Assembly: GCA_002482545.1 (NCBI GenBank)
Contig: DLGF01000012.1
Coordinates: 103,915 to 167,914, forward strand
Length of the DNA: 64,000 bases
Origin: Sporomusaceae bacterium UBA7701
GTDB lineage: Bacteria; Bacillota; Negativicutes; Sporomusales; UBA7701
Reading direction: 5' to 3'
Positions within the stretch are counted from its first letter, which is position 1; every line of letters starts with the position of its first letter. Positions 26,793 through 35,762 of this stretch are shown here, piece by piece. The position numbers and the translations under genes were made by a program. The notes under the pieces were generated by a model. It did no database searches. It saw only the letters and a list, made by a program, of their open reading frames with translations, and was not told the origin of the DNA.

Positions 26793-27350
26793 TTACTTAC
26801 TATACTTGTTGGCCGCCTGGGCGACCCCGTTTTCCAGAATAGCCTCCACAGCCTCCGCCGCCTGTTTGATGGCTTCGGCCATGAGCGGCTGCTCCTCGGG
26901 GGAGAACCGCCCGGTCACATAGTGGGCGGTTTCCATATAGTCGGGAGGACGCCCGATGCCGACCCGGATCCGGGGAAATTCGTCGGTCCCGAGATGCACC
27001 AGAAGCGACTCCATGCCCCGGTGTCCGCCCGGTCCGCCCCGCGCGCGCAGGCGCAGTTTCCCGGCGGGCAGGTCGAGGTCGTCGTAGATAACGACTATAT
27101 CGTTAGGCAAAACCTTGTACCACTTGACAGCGGCGCTTACCGAATAGCCGCTCAGGTTCATGTAAGTCTGCGGCTTGAGGAGAAGGACCGGCTCCTTCCC
27201 GCGGTATTCGGCCGCCAATGCATCGAACTTATTCCGCCAAGCGGTCACTCCCCAGCGGGCAGCGAGGGTGTCGACCGTCATAAAGCCCACGTTATGGCGG
27301 GTAGCGCTGTATTCCTGCCCGGGATTGCCCAGGCCGACCACAATTTTCAC
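26793..27350 (-). CDS. pth: peptidyl-tRNA hydrolase
   Basis: A 185-residue enzyme. The first strand GLGNPGQEYSATRHNVGF carries the catalytic histidine (H20), and YMNLSG and GGPGGHRGMESL are the other active-site segments. It releases tRNA from aborted peptidyl-tRNA. The length is standard and the start is the ATG at the conserved K-I-V-V-G-L-G-N strand. Gene order prs-...-pth is conserved in Firmicutes. Confidence 0.96.
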   Translation of the reverse strand: MKIVVGLGNPGQEYSATRHNVGFMTVDTLAARWGVTAWRNKFDALAAEYRGKEPVLLLKPQTYMNLSGYSVSAAVKWYKVLPNDIVVIYDDLDLPAGKLRLRARGGPGGHRGMESLLVHLGTDEFPRIRVGIGRPPDYMETAHYVTGRFSPEEQPLMAEAIKQAAEAVEAILENGVAQAANKYSK

Positions 27351-27351
27351 G

Positions 27352-28170
27352 TCAGTCCTCCGTATTCGCCAAAATCTCGTCTACGGTAACGAAGCGATAT
27401 CCTTGCGCCAGCAGTTCGCGGATAATCTGGCGGGCGGCTTCCACCGTCTGGGCCCGGGAAGCGCTCTGCGCCACCCCGTCCCCGTCATGAAGCAGAATGA
27501 CCGATCCGTTCCTGACTTTGCCGATCGTCCGCCTGACGATTGCGTCCACCCCCGGATTGGTCCAGTCCCGGCTGGAGACCGACCACTCCACGACCTTGAG
27601 CTTGCGCTCGGTCATGGCGTCGATGACCACCGAGTCCCGAAAGCCATGCGGCGGTCTGACGACATGGGGCATGTCGCCGGTAATGGTCTGCAAAAGCCGA
27701 TTGGTCCGGTCGATTTCATCGGCGATCCCCCGGCGGTTGGTTTTCAGCAGATCGACATGGTTGTAGGTGTGGTTGCCTATCTGATGTCCTTCGGCCACGA
27801 TCCGCCGGACCAGTTCGGGATGCTTTTCGGCATTGCGGCCGATGACAAAGAACGTCGCCGGCACCTTGTATTCCCGCAAAACATCCAGGACCTGCTCGGT
27901 ATACGGCGGGTACGGCCCGTCGTCAAAGGTCAGGGCAACTACCTTCTGGCTGGTCTTGACCTCCGAGAAGGCCGGCCCGTAAAAACGGTTATCCGGCATG
28001 ACCGCCGTTGCCGTCAGAAAAAAGCCGGCGATGATCCCCAGCATCGCAAGCCACAGGCCGATCCGGGCCGGACGCCTGAGCAGCCGCAGGTAGTCAAGCA
28101 CCAGGCTGACCAGCACCAGGATCGTCAACAGTCCTAAAATGCTGATCAGCGGAAGTTTAAAGTCAAACAT
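27352..28170 (-). CDS. membrane-anchored polysaccharide deacetylase
   Basis: A 272-residue protein. Residues 5-30 and 38-58 look like membrane segments; the NodB homology domain follows with TFDDGPYPPY, ATFFVIG, the zinc H-x3-H in NHTYNH, and RPPHGFRD. This family removes N-acetyl groups from peptidoglycan or related polymers (PdaA-like). The start codon overlaps the GNAT stop by 8 bp. A role in cortex or cell-wall modification is possible. Confidence 0.88.
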   Translation of the reverse strand: MFDFKLPLISILGLLTILVLVSLVLDYLRLLRRPARIGLWLAMLGIIAGFFLTATAVMPDNRFYGPAFSEVKTSQKVVALTFDDGPYPPYTEQVLDVLREYKVPATFFVIGRNAEKHPELVRRIVAEGHQIGNHTYNHVDLLKTNRRGIADEIDRTNRLLQTITGDMPHVVRPPHGFRDSVVIDAMTERKLKVVEWSVSSRDWTNPGVDAIVRRTIGKVRNGSVILLHDGDGVAQSASRAQTVEAARQIIRELLAQGYRFVTVDEILANTED

Positions 28171-28810
28171 TTCTCCCCGGCTCCATTTCTTTGATCATTA
28201 TCAGCCAAGGACCCTGAGAGTCATAAGTATATCCGTCCGCGAGAAAGCCCCATTTTTCATAGACCCGGATGGCGGGAGCGTTGTCGGGGCGCACTTCCAG
28301 GCGGACCCGGTCAACCTTGCGTCCGCCGAAGTAGGCGATCGCCTCGCCCATCAGCGCGCCGGCGATTCCCCTCCCCCGCCAAGCCGGGCCTACCGCGATC
28401 GAGAGAATGCGGGCATTGGCCGCCTTGGCCGGAGTTACCGCCGAACGAAAAAAAGCCAGTTTATTGAGGAAAATGATTTTTACCGGCTGCAGGCCAAATC
28501 CGTAGCGGCCGGTAAGCCACCGCCAGGCCCATTTGAACAGGTGCCCGCCGAATAAGCCCAGCAGCCAGAGACGGTACAAGGCCGTCGGCGCAAAACAATA
28601 CCCGACCACCTCGCCGGCTCCTGTCCGGGCTACAAGCGCCCCGGCGGGTTCAGCGGCGTAGACCAGGGAAAATATGTCCTGCATGGCCTGCGGCTTGGGA
28701 ATCCGGCCGCAGTGATGCAGGATGCTGTCTCGAAAGCATTCGGTAAATAAGGCGGCAATCGCCGGAATGTCCTCCGGCGCCGCGCGGACAATGCGATATT
28801 CCGTAGCCAT
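28163..28810 (-). CDS. GNAT-family N-acetyltransferase
   Basis: A 215-residue protein with the AcCoA loop AWRGRGIAGALMGEAIAYF and the motif B segment NAPAIRVYEKWGF. The substrate is unknown. It lies between the deacetylase, which it overlaps by 8 bp, and prs, 4 bp away, so it belongs to the same transcript. Its place next to a deacetylase hints at a shared wall or sugar substrate, but nothing in the sequence shows it. Confidence 0.85.
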   Translation of the reverse strand: MATEYRIVRAAPEDIPAIAALFTECFRDSILHHCGRIPKPQAMQDIFSLVYAAEPAGALVARTGAGEVVGYCFAPTALYRLWLLGLFGGHLFKWAWRWLTGRYGFGLQPVKIIFLNKLAFFRSAVTPAKAANARILSIAVGPAWRGRGIAGALMGEAIAYFGGRKVDRVRLEVRPDNAPAIRVYEKWGFLADGYTYDSQGPWLIMIKEMEPGRNV

Positions 28811-28814
28811 TTTA

Positions 28815-29783
28815 TTAATCGTCGAACAGTTTGCTTACCGACAGGTCGCCAAAAATCCGGATAATCGCCTCGCCAAACAGGGATGCCGTCGAGAGCACTT
28901 TAATCTTGGGAGTGCGTTTTTCCGCCGGCACCGGGATGGTGTTGGTGACAATGAGTTCCTTAATATTCGAGGTTTCGATCCGGTCGATGGCGGGCGGGCT
29001 GAGAACCGCGTGGGTACAGCAGGCATAGACCTCCTTGGCCCCGTAGCGGGCCACGGCCCTGGCTCCCTCGGTCAAAGACCCGGCTGTGTCGACGATGTCG
29101 TCGACAATGACCGCCGTCTTTCCTTCGACGCTTCCGATCAAGTTCATGACTTCGGCTACCCCCGGCATCGGGCGGCGTTTCTCGATGATGGCGATCGGCG
29201 CATGAAGCCGGTCGGCCAGTTGCCGGGCCCGCGTCACTCCGCCCAGGTCCGGGGACACCACCACCAGGTCCTCAAGCTTCTTGGCGACCAGATAGTCCGC
29301 CAGAATCGGCACGCCCAGGAGGTGATCCACCGGGATGTCAAAAAAACCCTGAATCTGTCCGGCGTGAAGATCCATGGTCACTACGCGGGTTACACCGGCG
29401 GTTGTGAGCAGATTGGCCACCAGTTTGGCGGAAATCGGCTCCCGGCCTCTGGTTTTGCGGTCCTGACGGGCATAGCCGTAATAAGGAATGACTGCCGTGA
29501 TATTCTCGGCCGAGGCTCGTTTGACGGCGTCGGCCATAATGAGCAGCTCCATGATGGTATCGTTGACCGGCTCGCAAGTCGGTTGAACGATGAAAACATG
29601 CGTCCCGCGGACGCTTTCCTCAATCATGACCTGGGTTTCGCCGTTATTGAACCGCCCGACGAAGGCCTCCCCCACCGCCAACCCAAGATATGCCGCAATC
29701 TCTTCCGCTAAGGCATGGTTGGCATTCCCCGCAAATATTCGCAATCGCTTGCCATTATCTAACACCATTTTTTTCTCCCCCAC
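28815..29783 (-). CDS. prs: ribose-phosphate pyrophosphokinase
   Basis: A 322-residue PRPP synthetase with FAGNANHALAEEIAAYLG at the N-terminus, the VIPYYGYARQDRK ATP loop, and VIVDDIVDTAGSLTE, the ribose 5-phosphate/PRPP binding motif. It makes PRPP for purine, pyrimidine, histidine and NAD synthesis. It follows glmU after one base, as in Bacillus (glmU-prs). Confidence 0.96.
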   Translation of the reverse strand: MGEKKMVLDNGKRLRIFAGNANHALAEEIAAYLGLAVGEAFVGRFNNGETQVMIEESVRGTHVFIVQPTCEPVNDTIMELLIMADAVKRASAENITAVIPYYGYARQDRKTRGREPISAKLVANLLTTAGVTRVVTMDLHAGQIQGFFDIPVDHLLGVPILADYLVAKKLEDLVVVSPDLGGVTRARQLADRLHAPIAIIEKRRPMPGVAEVMNLIGSVEGKTAVIVDDIVDTAGSLTEGARAVARYGAKEVYACCTHAVLSPPAIDRIETSNIKELIVTNTIPVPAEKRTPKIKVLSTASLFGEAIIRIFGDLSVSKLFDD

Positions 29784-29784
29784 T

Positions 29785-31152
29785 TTACCCTTTGTTCCGG
29801 CTTACCCAGCCCTCGATATTGGATTGACGCGCCCGGGCCACTCCCAATGCGGAGGAGGGCACGTCCTTGGTGATGGTTGACCCGGCGGCGACATAGGCCC
29901 CGTGGCCGACCTTCACCGGTGCCACCAAATTTGTATTGCAGCCGATAAAGGCGTTATCTTCAATAGTCGTCCGGTATTTTTTCTTGCCGTCGTAGTTCAC
30001 GGTGATGGTGCCTGAACCGATGTTGACGCCCGTTCCCATGTCCGTATCGCCGATATAGCTCAGATGCGGCACCTTGCTGCCTTCGCCCACCAGACTATTC
30101 TTGATTTCCACGAAATTGCCCACTTTGACCTTGTCGGCCAGCGCCGTTTGCGGCCGGATGTGGACATAAGGGCCAACGGTGACGCCGTTTCCGATCCGGC
30201 AGTCGTGCGCATAACTGAAATGGATGGTCGTGTCGTCGCCTACGGCCGAGTCCGCGATCCGCGTGTTCGGCCCAATGGCGCAGCGGGACCCGACGCTGGT
30301 TTGCCCCTCCAGCCAGGTAAAGGGATAAACGACGGTATCCGTCCCAATGGTCACTTCAGCGTCAATAAAGGTGGAATCGGGATCCATGATCGTGACCCCG
30401 GCGTCCATGAGGGCCATGTTCTTTCGGGCTCGCAGTATTTTTTCCGCTTCGGCCAGCTGCCGGCGGGAATTGATTCCCAGGGTATCCTGATAATCATCGG
30501 CCGCCACGGCCCATACCTTGGTCCCTGCCTTGACCAGAAGGCCGACCACATCAGGGAGGTAGTACTCGCATTGCTGGTTGTCGCAGGTTATCCGCCCCAG
30601 GGCCTCGAAGAGTGCCGGGGCTTCGAAGCAGTATATCCCCGCATTGACCTCATTTACCGCCAGTTCGGCCGGACTGGCGTCCTTTTGCTCGACGATCTTG
30701 ACGACCCGCCCCTCGCTGTCGCGGATTACCCGGCCATAGCCCGTCGTGTCGGGCATGAGGCCGGTGAGCACCGTAGCCGCAGCGGCTTCGCGGCGGTGAG
30801 CTTCGAACAGGCGGGCGAGCAATTCGGGCTGCAGCAGCGGCGTGTCGCCGCTCAGCACCATAACGGTGCCGGTGTAGCCGGCCAATCGGTCCCTGGTTTG
30901 CAGAACGGCGTGACCGGTGCCGAGCTGTTCCCGCTGAACGACGAATTCCGCTTCCGGCCCGATCGTCTCCTGCACCACGTCGGCGCCAAAGCCGATCACG
31001 ACGATATTCCGTCCCGCTCCTGCAGCGTTCGCGGCCGACAGTACATGCCCCAGCATCGGTTTGCCGCCAACCTTGTGCAGAACCTTGGGCAGGGTCGATT
31101 TCATCCGGGTGCCCTTGCCTGCGGCCATAATAACGGTTACAAAATCAGACAT
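29785..31152 (-). CDS. glmU: bifunctional UDP-N-acetylglucosamine pyrophosphorylase / glucosamine-1-phosphate N-acetyltransferase
   Basis: A 455-residue enzyme: N-terminal uridyltransferase (MAAGKGTRMKSTLPK) and C-terminal left-handed beta-helix with hexapeptide repeats from about residue 250 (FIDAEVTIG, TRIADSAVGDD), including the ENAFIG/NTNLVAP active-site segment. It makes UDP-GlcNAc for peptidoglycan and teichoic acids. It is followed by prs. In Bacillus spoVG precedes it, but here a threonine ammonia-lyase does. Confidence 0.96.
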   Translation of the reverse strand: MSDFVTVIMAAGKGTRMKSTLPKVLHKVGGKPMLGHVLSAANAAGAGRNIVVIGFGADVVQETIGPEAEFVVQREQLGTGHAVLQTRDRLAGYTGTVMVLSGDTPLLQPELLARLFEAHRREAAAATVLTGLMPDTTGYGRVIRDSEGRVVKIVEQKDASPAELAVNEVNAGIYCFEAPALFEALGRITCDNQQCEYYLPDVVGLLVKAGTKVWAVAADDYQDTLGINSRRQLAEAEKILRARKNMALMDAGVTIMDPDSTFIDAEVTIGTDTVVYPFTWLEGQTSVGSRCAIGPNTRIADSAVGDDTTIHFSYAHDCRIGNGVTVGPYVHIRPQTALADKVKVGNFVEIKNSLVGEGSKVPHLSYIGDTDMGTGVNIGSGTITVNYDGKKKYRTTIEDNAFIGCNTNLVAPVKVGHGAYVAAGSTITKDVPSSALGVARARQSNIEGWVSRNKG

Positions 31153-31209
31153 CCCTAAGCCTCCTCATCTCAAACGAAGAAAAATTCGACATCCGGCGGC
31201 AATTTCCTC

Positions 31210-32421
31210 TTATAGTGTCTCGACATTGTAGCCGTCTTGCCGAAGGGTGGCGAGGATATCTTCCGTATGCATGGTATCCCGGGTTTCCAGGCAAACCTCG
31301 ACATACGACCTGCCAATCGGGACATGACGCTCCACCCGGTTGTGGTGGACGTGAAGAATATTCGCCCGGAGCTTGGCGATAACCGCCAGAAAATGCTCCA
31401 GTGCCCCGGGCTGGTCCAGGAGCGTGGTGGCCAGCCTGACCCGCCGCCCCGACTTTACCAGACCGCGTTCGATAATCCGGGCGACTGCATTTATATCGAT
31501 ATTGCCACCGGAGACGATGCCGACGACCTTTCCCTCCTGCGGGATCTTGCCGCTCAAAATCGCAGCCAGGCTGATCGCTCCCGCCCCCTCGACCATCAGC
31601 TTGGCTCTTTCCAGGAGAAGGAGAATGGTTCCGGCGATCGCCTCGTCATCGACGGTTACGATTTCATCAACATATTTCTCCACGATCGGGAAGGTAAGAT
31701 CGCCGGGAACTTTAACCGCGATGCCATCGGCAATCGTTTGGGCATCCACAGTAGTCTTCAGACTGTGGGCACCCTTCGAGAGATACATCGCGGCCGCCCC
31801 CTCGGCCTGAACGCCATAGATTTTGACCTGCGGGGCTTTCGCCTTTACGGCGGTCGCAAGGCCTGAAATAAGTCCGCCGCCGCCGACAGGGGCTACAATC
31901 GCCGTTACGCCTTGCAAGTCTTCCAGGATTTCCAGCCCGATGGTTCCCTGGCCGGCCATAACCGCAGCGTCATTGAAGGCGTGGACAAAGGTCTGCCGGC
32001 TCTCCTGCTGGATCTTCAACGCCCGCTCATAGGCATCGTCGTAACCCGCCCCGTGAAGGACGACTTCCGCGCCGTAGCCCCTTGTTGCAATAATCTTGGC
32101 CAAGGGAGCGCCTTCCGGCATGACGATGGTGGATTTTATCCCGGCCAGACTCGCCGCATAGGCCACCCCCTGGGCATGGTTGCCCGCTGACGCGGCAATG
32201 ACTCCGCTGGCCTTCTCCCGCCCGGTCAGGCTTTGAATTTTATTATATGCGCCGCGGATTTTGAACGATCCTGTTTTTTGCAGATTGTCCAGTTTCAGAT
32301 ACACGTCGCAGCCGGTCATCCCGCTAAACGTCCGGCTGTGGTCGAGCGGCGTTCTGTGAAGCACGCCGCTTAACCGGGCATAGGCTTCTTCTACATCGGC
32401 CAGTGTCAGTTCGCGCGCCAA
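31210..32421 (-). CDS. ilvA: threonine ammonia-lyase with C-terminal ACT domain
   Basis: A 403-residue PLP enzyme. K54 in TGSFKIRGAYN is the PLP lysine, ASAGNHAQGVAYAA follows, and GGGGLISGL is the glycine-rich phosphate loop. Residues about 330-403 (RLATTLLDQPGALEHFLAVI) form an ACT-like regulatory domain, as in the degradative/short biosynthetic form. It deaminates threonine to 2-oxobutanoate. Its insertion between purR and glmU is unusual. Confidence 0.92.
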   Translation of the reverse strand: MARELTLADVEEAYARLSGVLHRTPLDHSRTFSGMTGCDVYLKLDNLQKTGSFKIRGAYNKIQSLTGREKASGVIAASAGNHAQGVAYAASLAGIKSTIVMPEGAPLAKIIATRGYGAEVVLHGAGYDDAYERALKIQQESRQTFVHAFNDAAVMAGQGTIGLEILEDLQGVTAIVAPVGGGGLISGLATAVKAKAPQVKIYGVQAEGAAAMYLSKGAHSLKTTVDAQTIADGIAVKVPGDLTFPIVEKYVDEIVTVDDEAIAGTILLLLERAKLMVEGAGAISLAAILSGKIPQEGKVVGIVSGGNIDINAVARIIERGLVKSGRRVRLATTLLDQPGALEHFLAVIAKLRANILHVHHNRVERHVPIGRSYVEVCLETRDTMHTEDILATLRQDGYNVETL

Positions 32422-32439
32422 GACTGTTCCCCCTATTCA

Positions 32440-33249
32440 TTATATCGCTGGTCGGATATCCGTCTTTTTATTATTCTCATCTACGCCGTGTAAGATAAGC
32501 AGCGACAGATATCCCTCGATGAGTTTTTGTTCCGGCTCGGCGGTGGCTACCAGTACCCCCGTTCCGACTACGGTCGCCCCGACTTCCTGAGCCAGGTCGA
32601 GCATCCCCCGCGCCGTGCCGCCGGCCTTCATGAAATCATCGATGATCAGAACCCGCGCCCCCTGTGGAATGGCCCGCCGGGGCAGCGACATGGTTTGGAT
32701 GCGGCGGGACGAGCCGGTTACGTAGTTGATGCTGACCGACGAGCCCTCCGTTACCCGGCTGCCGCGCCGCGCGATGACGAGCGGCAGATTGAAGGCCCTG
32801 GCCGTCGCAAACGCCAGGGGGATGCCCTTGGTCTCCACCGTCATGATACAGTCCGGGCCGGCGTCCGCAAAGCGGCTCAGGAATATCTCGCCCACCCGGG
32901 TCATCAGGTGCGGCATAAAGAGAATATCCGACATATAAAGAAACCCTCCCGGAATGATCCGCTCAGGGGCCGACAGTTTATCCGCCACTTCAGCCAGCAG
33001 TCCATGGGCGGAATCAGCCGACCGCCAGGGCAGGAACTTGACCCCGCCCGCCGCGCCCGACACCGTCTCCAGGCGCCCCAGATCAAGTTCTTCCAGCAGT
33101 TGCCGAATAGCCTCCATGTCTTCACAGATGGTTGATTTAGCGGTATCGAACATCCCGCTGAAATAGCTCAAGGGGAACAGCTGGTTCGGGTTATCCGCCA
33201 ATATCTTGGTCAGCGCGATCCGCCGCTCCTGCCTTCTTGCTTTATTCAT
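32440..33249 (-). CDS. purR: pur operon repressor PurR
   Basis: A 269-residue protein with an N-terminal winged helix (RRQERRIALTKILADNPNQLF) and a C-terminal phosphoribosyltransferase-like domain whose PRPP motif reads VLIIDDFMKAGGTARGM. PurR of Firmicutes binds DNA at PurBoxes and is relieved by PRPP. Gene order ispE-...-purR-...-glmU-prs is kept. A PurBox-like sequence lies in its own leader. Confidence 0.94.
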   Translation of the reverse strand: MNKARRQERRIALTKILADNPNQLFPLSYFSGMFDTAKSTICEDMEAIRQLLEELDLGRLETVSGAAGGVKFLPWRSADSAHGLLAEVADKLSAPERIIPGGFLYMSDILFMPHLMTRVGEIFLSRFADAGPDCIMTVETKGIPLAFATARAFNLPLVIARRGSRVTEGSSVSINYVTGSSRRIQTMSLPRRAIPQGARVLIIDDFMKAGGTARGMLDLAQEVGATVVGTGVLVATAEPEQKLIEGYLSLLILHGVDENNKKTDIRPAI

Positions 33250-33267
33250 GCTACTCCTCCGTCCTCG

Positions 33268-33282
33268 AAAATCCGAACATTT
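33268..33282 (-). promoter_or_regulatory. PurBox-like half site upstream of purR
   Basis: The 15 bases AAAATCCGAACATTT on the plus strand match the PurBox consensus A-W-W-W-CCGAAC-W-W-T. They lie about 20 bp upstream of the purR start, within or just before the ribosome site. The second inverted arm expected about 16 bp away was not found, so this may be a single half site for autoregulation. Confidence 0.35.
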
Positions 33283-33363
33283 CCGTGGAAAAAAATATTT
33301 TTATTCACATTCTCTGTCGATGCGGCAAATCCTGCCGGATCGGTCAAAAAAGAAAAAGCGAAT

Positions 33364-33396
33364 AGAAAAGCGCGACCTTCGTCGCGCTTAGTAATT
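33364..33396 (-). terminator. intrinsic terminator after the nucleotidyltransferase gene
   Basis: The stem AAGCGCGAC / GTCGCGCTT with a four-base loop is followed on the minus strand by TTTCTATTCGCTTTTT. It separates this operon from purR. Confidence 0.85.
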
Positions 33397-33413
33397 CTAT
33401 AATTTGGCACTTT

Positions 33414-34172
33414 TTATACCCGCAGGGAAAAAGTGGCTCTGACCAGTTCCAGGTCGCTCGGCTTGTCGACATCGATGCCCAGTTCGGGATAGGGCGACTG
33501 GATGACGGCGCCCGAGACCCCGAGGAGGTTGGCGACCCGGCGTTCCACGTCCCGCAGCCGGAGCGTCCCCAAAAGAAAGCGGATGACAAAGGACCAGCCC
33601 AGCATTTGACAAAGCTTCAGGGGATTCTTGCGGTTGGCGATAATCTTCTCCGCCACCTGGGCGCACTGATCGACAATTGCCGGGCAGACCAGGAATAAAT
33701 TGCCGCCGGTAAAGACGCCCTCCCGCAGCCGCACATAGGTCCGCTTGTTTCCGGGATAAAGCCGCTCGTTCACATCCTTGGGAACGATGGGATAGTAAAG
33801 CTCCGCCTCCACGTTGGCGCACTGGGAAAGAAAATGATTGACCGCCTCCGCTGTGAGCAAGGGAATATCCGCAGTGGCCACCAGAACCTTTCGGACGTGC
33901 CCCAGCGCCGCCATCCCCCGCCGGATGGTGTCGATGATGGTTGCGCCGCCATCCAGGATAATGGTGTTGGGCGGAAACTCGCATCGTCTGAGCTGATCGG
34001 ACGGCCCAAGCACAAAAATGCGGTCCACTTGCTTGCTTTCGGCAAGGGCCCGCGCTACGAACGTCACCATCGGCCTGCCCGCTATTTCAATAAGGGCTTC
34101 AAAATTCTCGGTTGTGCAATTGCTCAATTTCTTGCTGTTTTCGCCCCCAGCCAGGATAATGGCGTCAAACAT
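33414..34172 (-). CDS. nucleotidyltransferase (MobA/GlmU-like NTP transferase)
   Basis: A 252-residue protein starting MFDAIILAGGENSKKLSN with the NTP-binding LAGG motif; the Lys/Arg-rich signature of sugar-nucleotide transferases is partial. The ATADIPLLTAEAV segment is the D-x-P metal site typical of MobA and similar enzymes. The substrate is unknown. It lies between a FadR-type regulator and purR and is followed by a terminator. Confidence 0.8.
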   Translation of the reverse strand: MFDAIILAGGENSKKLSNCTTENFEALIEIAGRPMVTFVARALAESKQVDRIFVLGPSDQLRRCEFPPNTIILDGGATIIDTIRRGMAALGHVRKVLVATADIPLLTAEAVNHFLSQCANVEAELYYPIVPKDVNERLYPGNKRTYVRLREGVFTGGNLFLVCPAIVDQCAQVAEKIIANRKNPLKLCQMLGWSFVIRFLLGTLRLRDVERRVANLLGVSGAVIQSPYPELGIDVDKPSDLELVRATFSLRV

Positions 34173-34197
34173 CCGGCGCGTACCCCCTTACCTTTCC

Positions 34198-34887
34198 CTA
34201 TGTTTTGTGTCGGCGTTCATTCAAATCGATGAGTAATGTTTGTTCGGCGTTTTCCATATGCTCCCTGGCACACCGCTGAGCCGTTTCCGGGTCATGGGAA
34301 GCAATCGCCTCCATCAGTTGACGGTGCTCCTCCAGGGTGTTTTTCAGCCGTCCGGGATAAGCCATGGAAATCGACCGGAATCTTGTAAATTGTTCACGAA
34401 GATTGTTGATGATGCCAACCAGACGGTCATTGCGACTGGCCTGATAGAGAATATCATGGAACTGGCTGTCGGCCTCGACAATCTTCTCCACGTCTCCGCT
34501 ATCAATATATTCACCAATCTGGACCAGCAGACGTTCGAGTTGCTCCAGTTCCTCCTCCGTGATCCGCTCGGCCGCGAGGCCGGCAGCCAAAACATCGAGA
34601 GCTGTCCGGATTTCAAATACTTCATTGAGGTCCTTGATCGACAGATCAGAGACATAGGTGCCCCGGCGCGGCACCATGACCAGGAAACCTTCCATTTCCA
34701 GCCGGCGAATGGCTTCCCGCACCGGCGTCCGGCTGACCCCCAGGTCTTCGGCCAGTTGAATTTCCATCAGCCGCTCCCCGGGCGTGAGCGTTCCATTCAT
34801 AATGGCTTCCCGGAGCGCCTCGCAGACGACTTCCCGAAGCGGTTTATAACTATCCAGCCTTACCGGCGGCAAACGTCGATCCATCAT
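34198..34887 (-). CDS. GntR/FadR-family transcriptional regulator
   Basis: A 229-residue regulator with an N-terminal winged helix (EALREAIMNGTLTPGERLME and SRTPVREAIRRLEMEGFL) and a C-terminal all-helical FCD sensor domain (FEIRTALDVLAAGLAAERI, FHDILYQASRNDRLVGI, EEHRQLMEAI). FCD domains usually bind small organic acids with a metal. The start overlaps the ispE stop by 4 bp, so it is in the same operon. Confidence 0.9.
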   Translation of the reverse strand: MMDRRLPPVRLDSYKPLREVVCEALREAIMNGTLTPGERLMEIQLAEDLGVSRTPVREAIRRLEMEGFLVMVPRRGTYVSDLSIKDLNEVFEIRTALDVLAAGLAAERITEEELEQLERLLVQIGEYIDSGDVEKIVEADSQFHDILYQASRNDRLVGIINNLREQFTRFRSISMAYPGRLKNTLEEHRQLMEAIASHDPETAQRCAREHMENAEQTLLIDLNERRHKT

Positions 34888-35762
34888 GATTTCTCTCCCA
34901 ATTCACGTATAGTTTCCGTTACAGCGACCCAGCCTACCCCGCTATGTTCAAGAACCGCCGCAATTTCTTCGGCTTTTTCCCGGGTAGCCGCCAGGCCAAA
35001 CACCGTCGGGCCGCTGCCGGACATCAGGCTTGCCATGGCGCCATGCTTCAGCATGAGTTGTTTGATTGCGGCTATTTCTGGGTAAACCGGTATCGTAACT
35101 GTTTCAAGGACATTGCATAACCGGCCGGCTACGCCCGGCAAATCGCCGCGGCGCAGGCTCTCTGCCATGCCTTCCAGGTCGGGACGGACGGCAACCGCCT
35201 CCGGGCGGAACTGGCCATACACCCAAGCGGTCGACACAGCAACCGGCGGCTTGGCCAACACCAGCCAGGCGTGGGGCAGCGCCGGCAAAGGCGCCAGACT
35301 TTCGCCCCGTCCGGTGGCCAGCATCGTGCCGCCTTCCAGGCAAAAAGGCACGTCAGAGCCCAGCAGGGCGCCAAGCTCCACCAGTTCATCCTCGGGCAGC
35401 TCAAGCTCCCACAGGCGATTCAGACCTTGCAGAACGGCGGCGGCGTCGGCGCTGCCGCCGGCCAGACCCGCTGCCAGGGGAATGTGTTTCGCCAAAACGA
35501 TTTCCACGCCACGCCGGATGGCGAACTGCTTTTGAAGCAGTTCGGCGGCGCGGTAAGCCAGATTAGCCGGCCCGCAATCCAGACCGGCCAGATCGGTTGA
35601 CACGCGGATTCCCTCCGGTCGCTCCGAAAGGGCGACGCGGTCCGCCAGCCCCACCGACTGCATAACCATAGCCACTTCGTGATATCCGTCTTCCCGTTTT
35701 CCAAGCACATCCAGGGCCAGGTTTATTTTGGCGTGGGCGGCAACAACGATGGGTTGCTCCAT
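34884..35762 (-). CDS. ispE: 4-diphosphocytidyl-2-C-methyl-D-erythritol kinase
   Basis: A 292-residue GHMP kinase: AHAKINLALDVLGKREDGYHE substrate strand, the PLAAGLAGGSADAAAVL ATP motif, and MSGSGPTVFG near the C-terminus. It catalyses the fourth step of the MEP isoprenoid pathway. The stop of cheW and the start of ispE share one base (TAATG). Its place just upstream of purR is conserved in Firmicutes. Confidence 0.95.
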   Translation of the reverse strand: MEQPIVVAAHAKINLALDVLGKREDGYHEVAMVMQSVGLADRVALSERPEGIRVSTDLAGLDCGPANLAYRAAELLQKQFAIRRGVEIVLAKHIPLAAGLAGGSADAAAVLQGLNRLWELELPEDELVELGALLGSDVPFCLEGGTMLATGRGESLAPLPALPHAWLVLAKPPVAVSTAWVYGQFRPEAVAVRPDLEGMAESLRRGDLPGVAGRLCNVLETVTIPVYPEIAAIKQLMLKHGAMASLMSGSGPTVFGLAATREKAEEIAAVLEHSGVGWVAVTETIRELGEKS

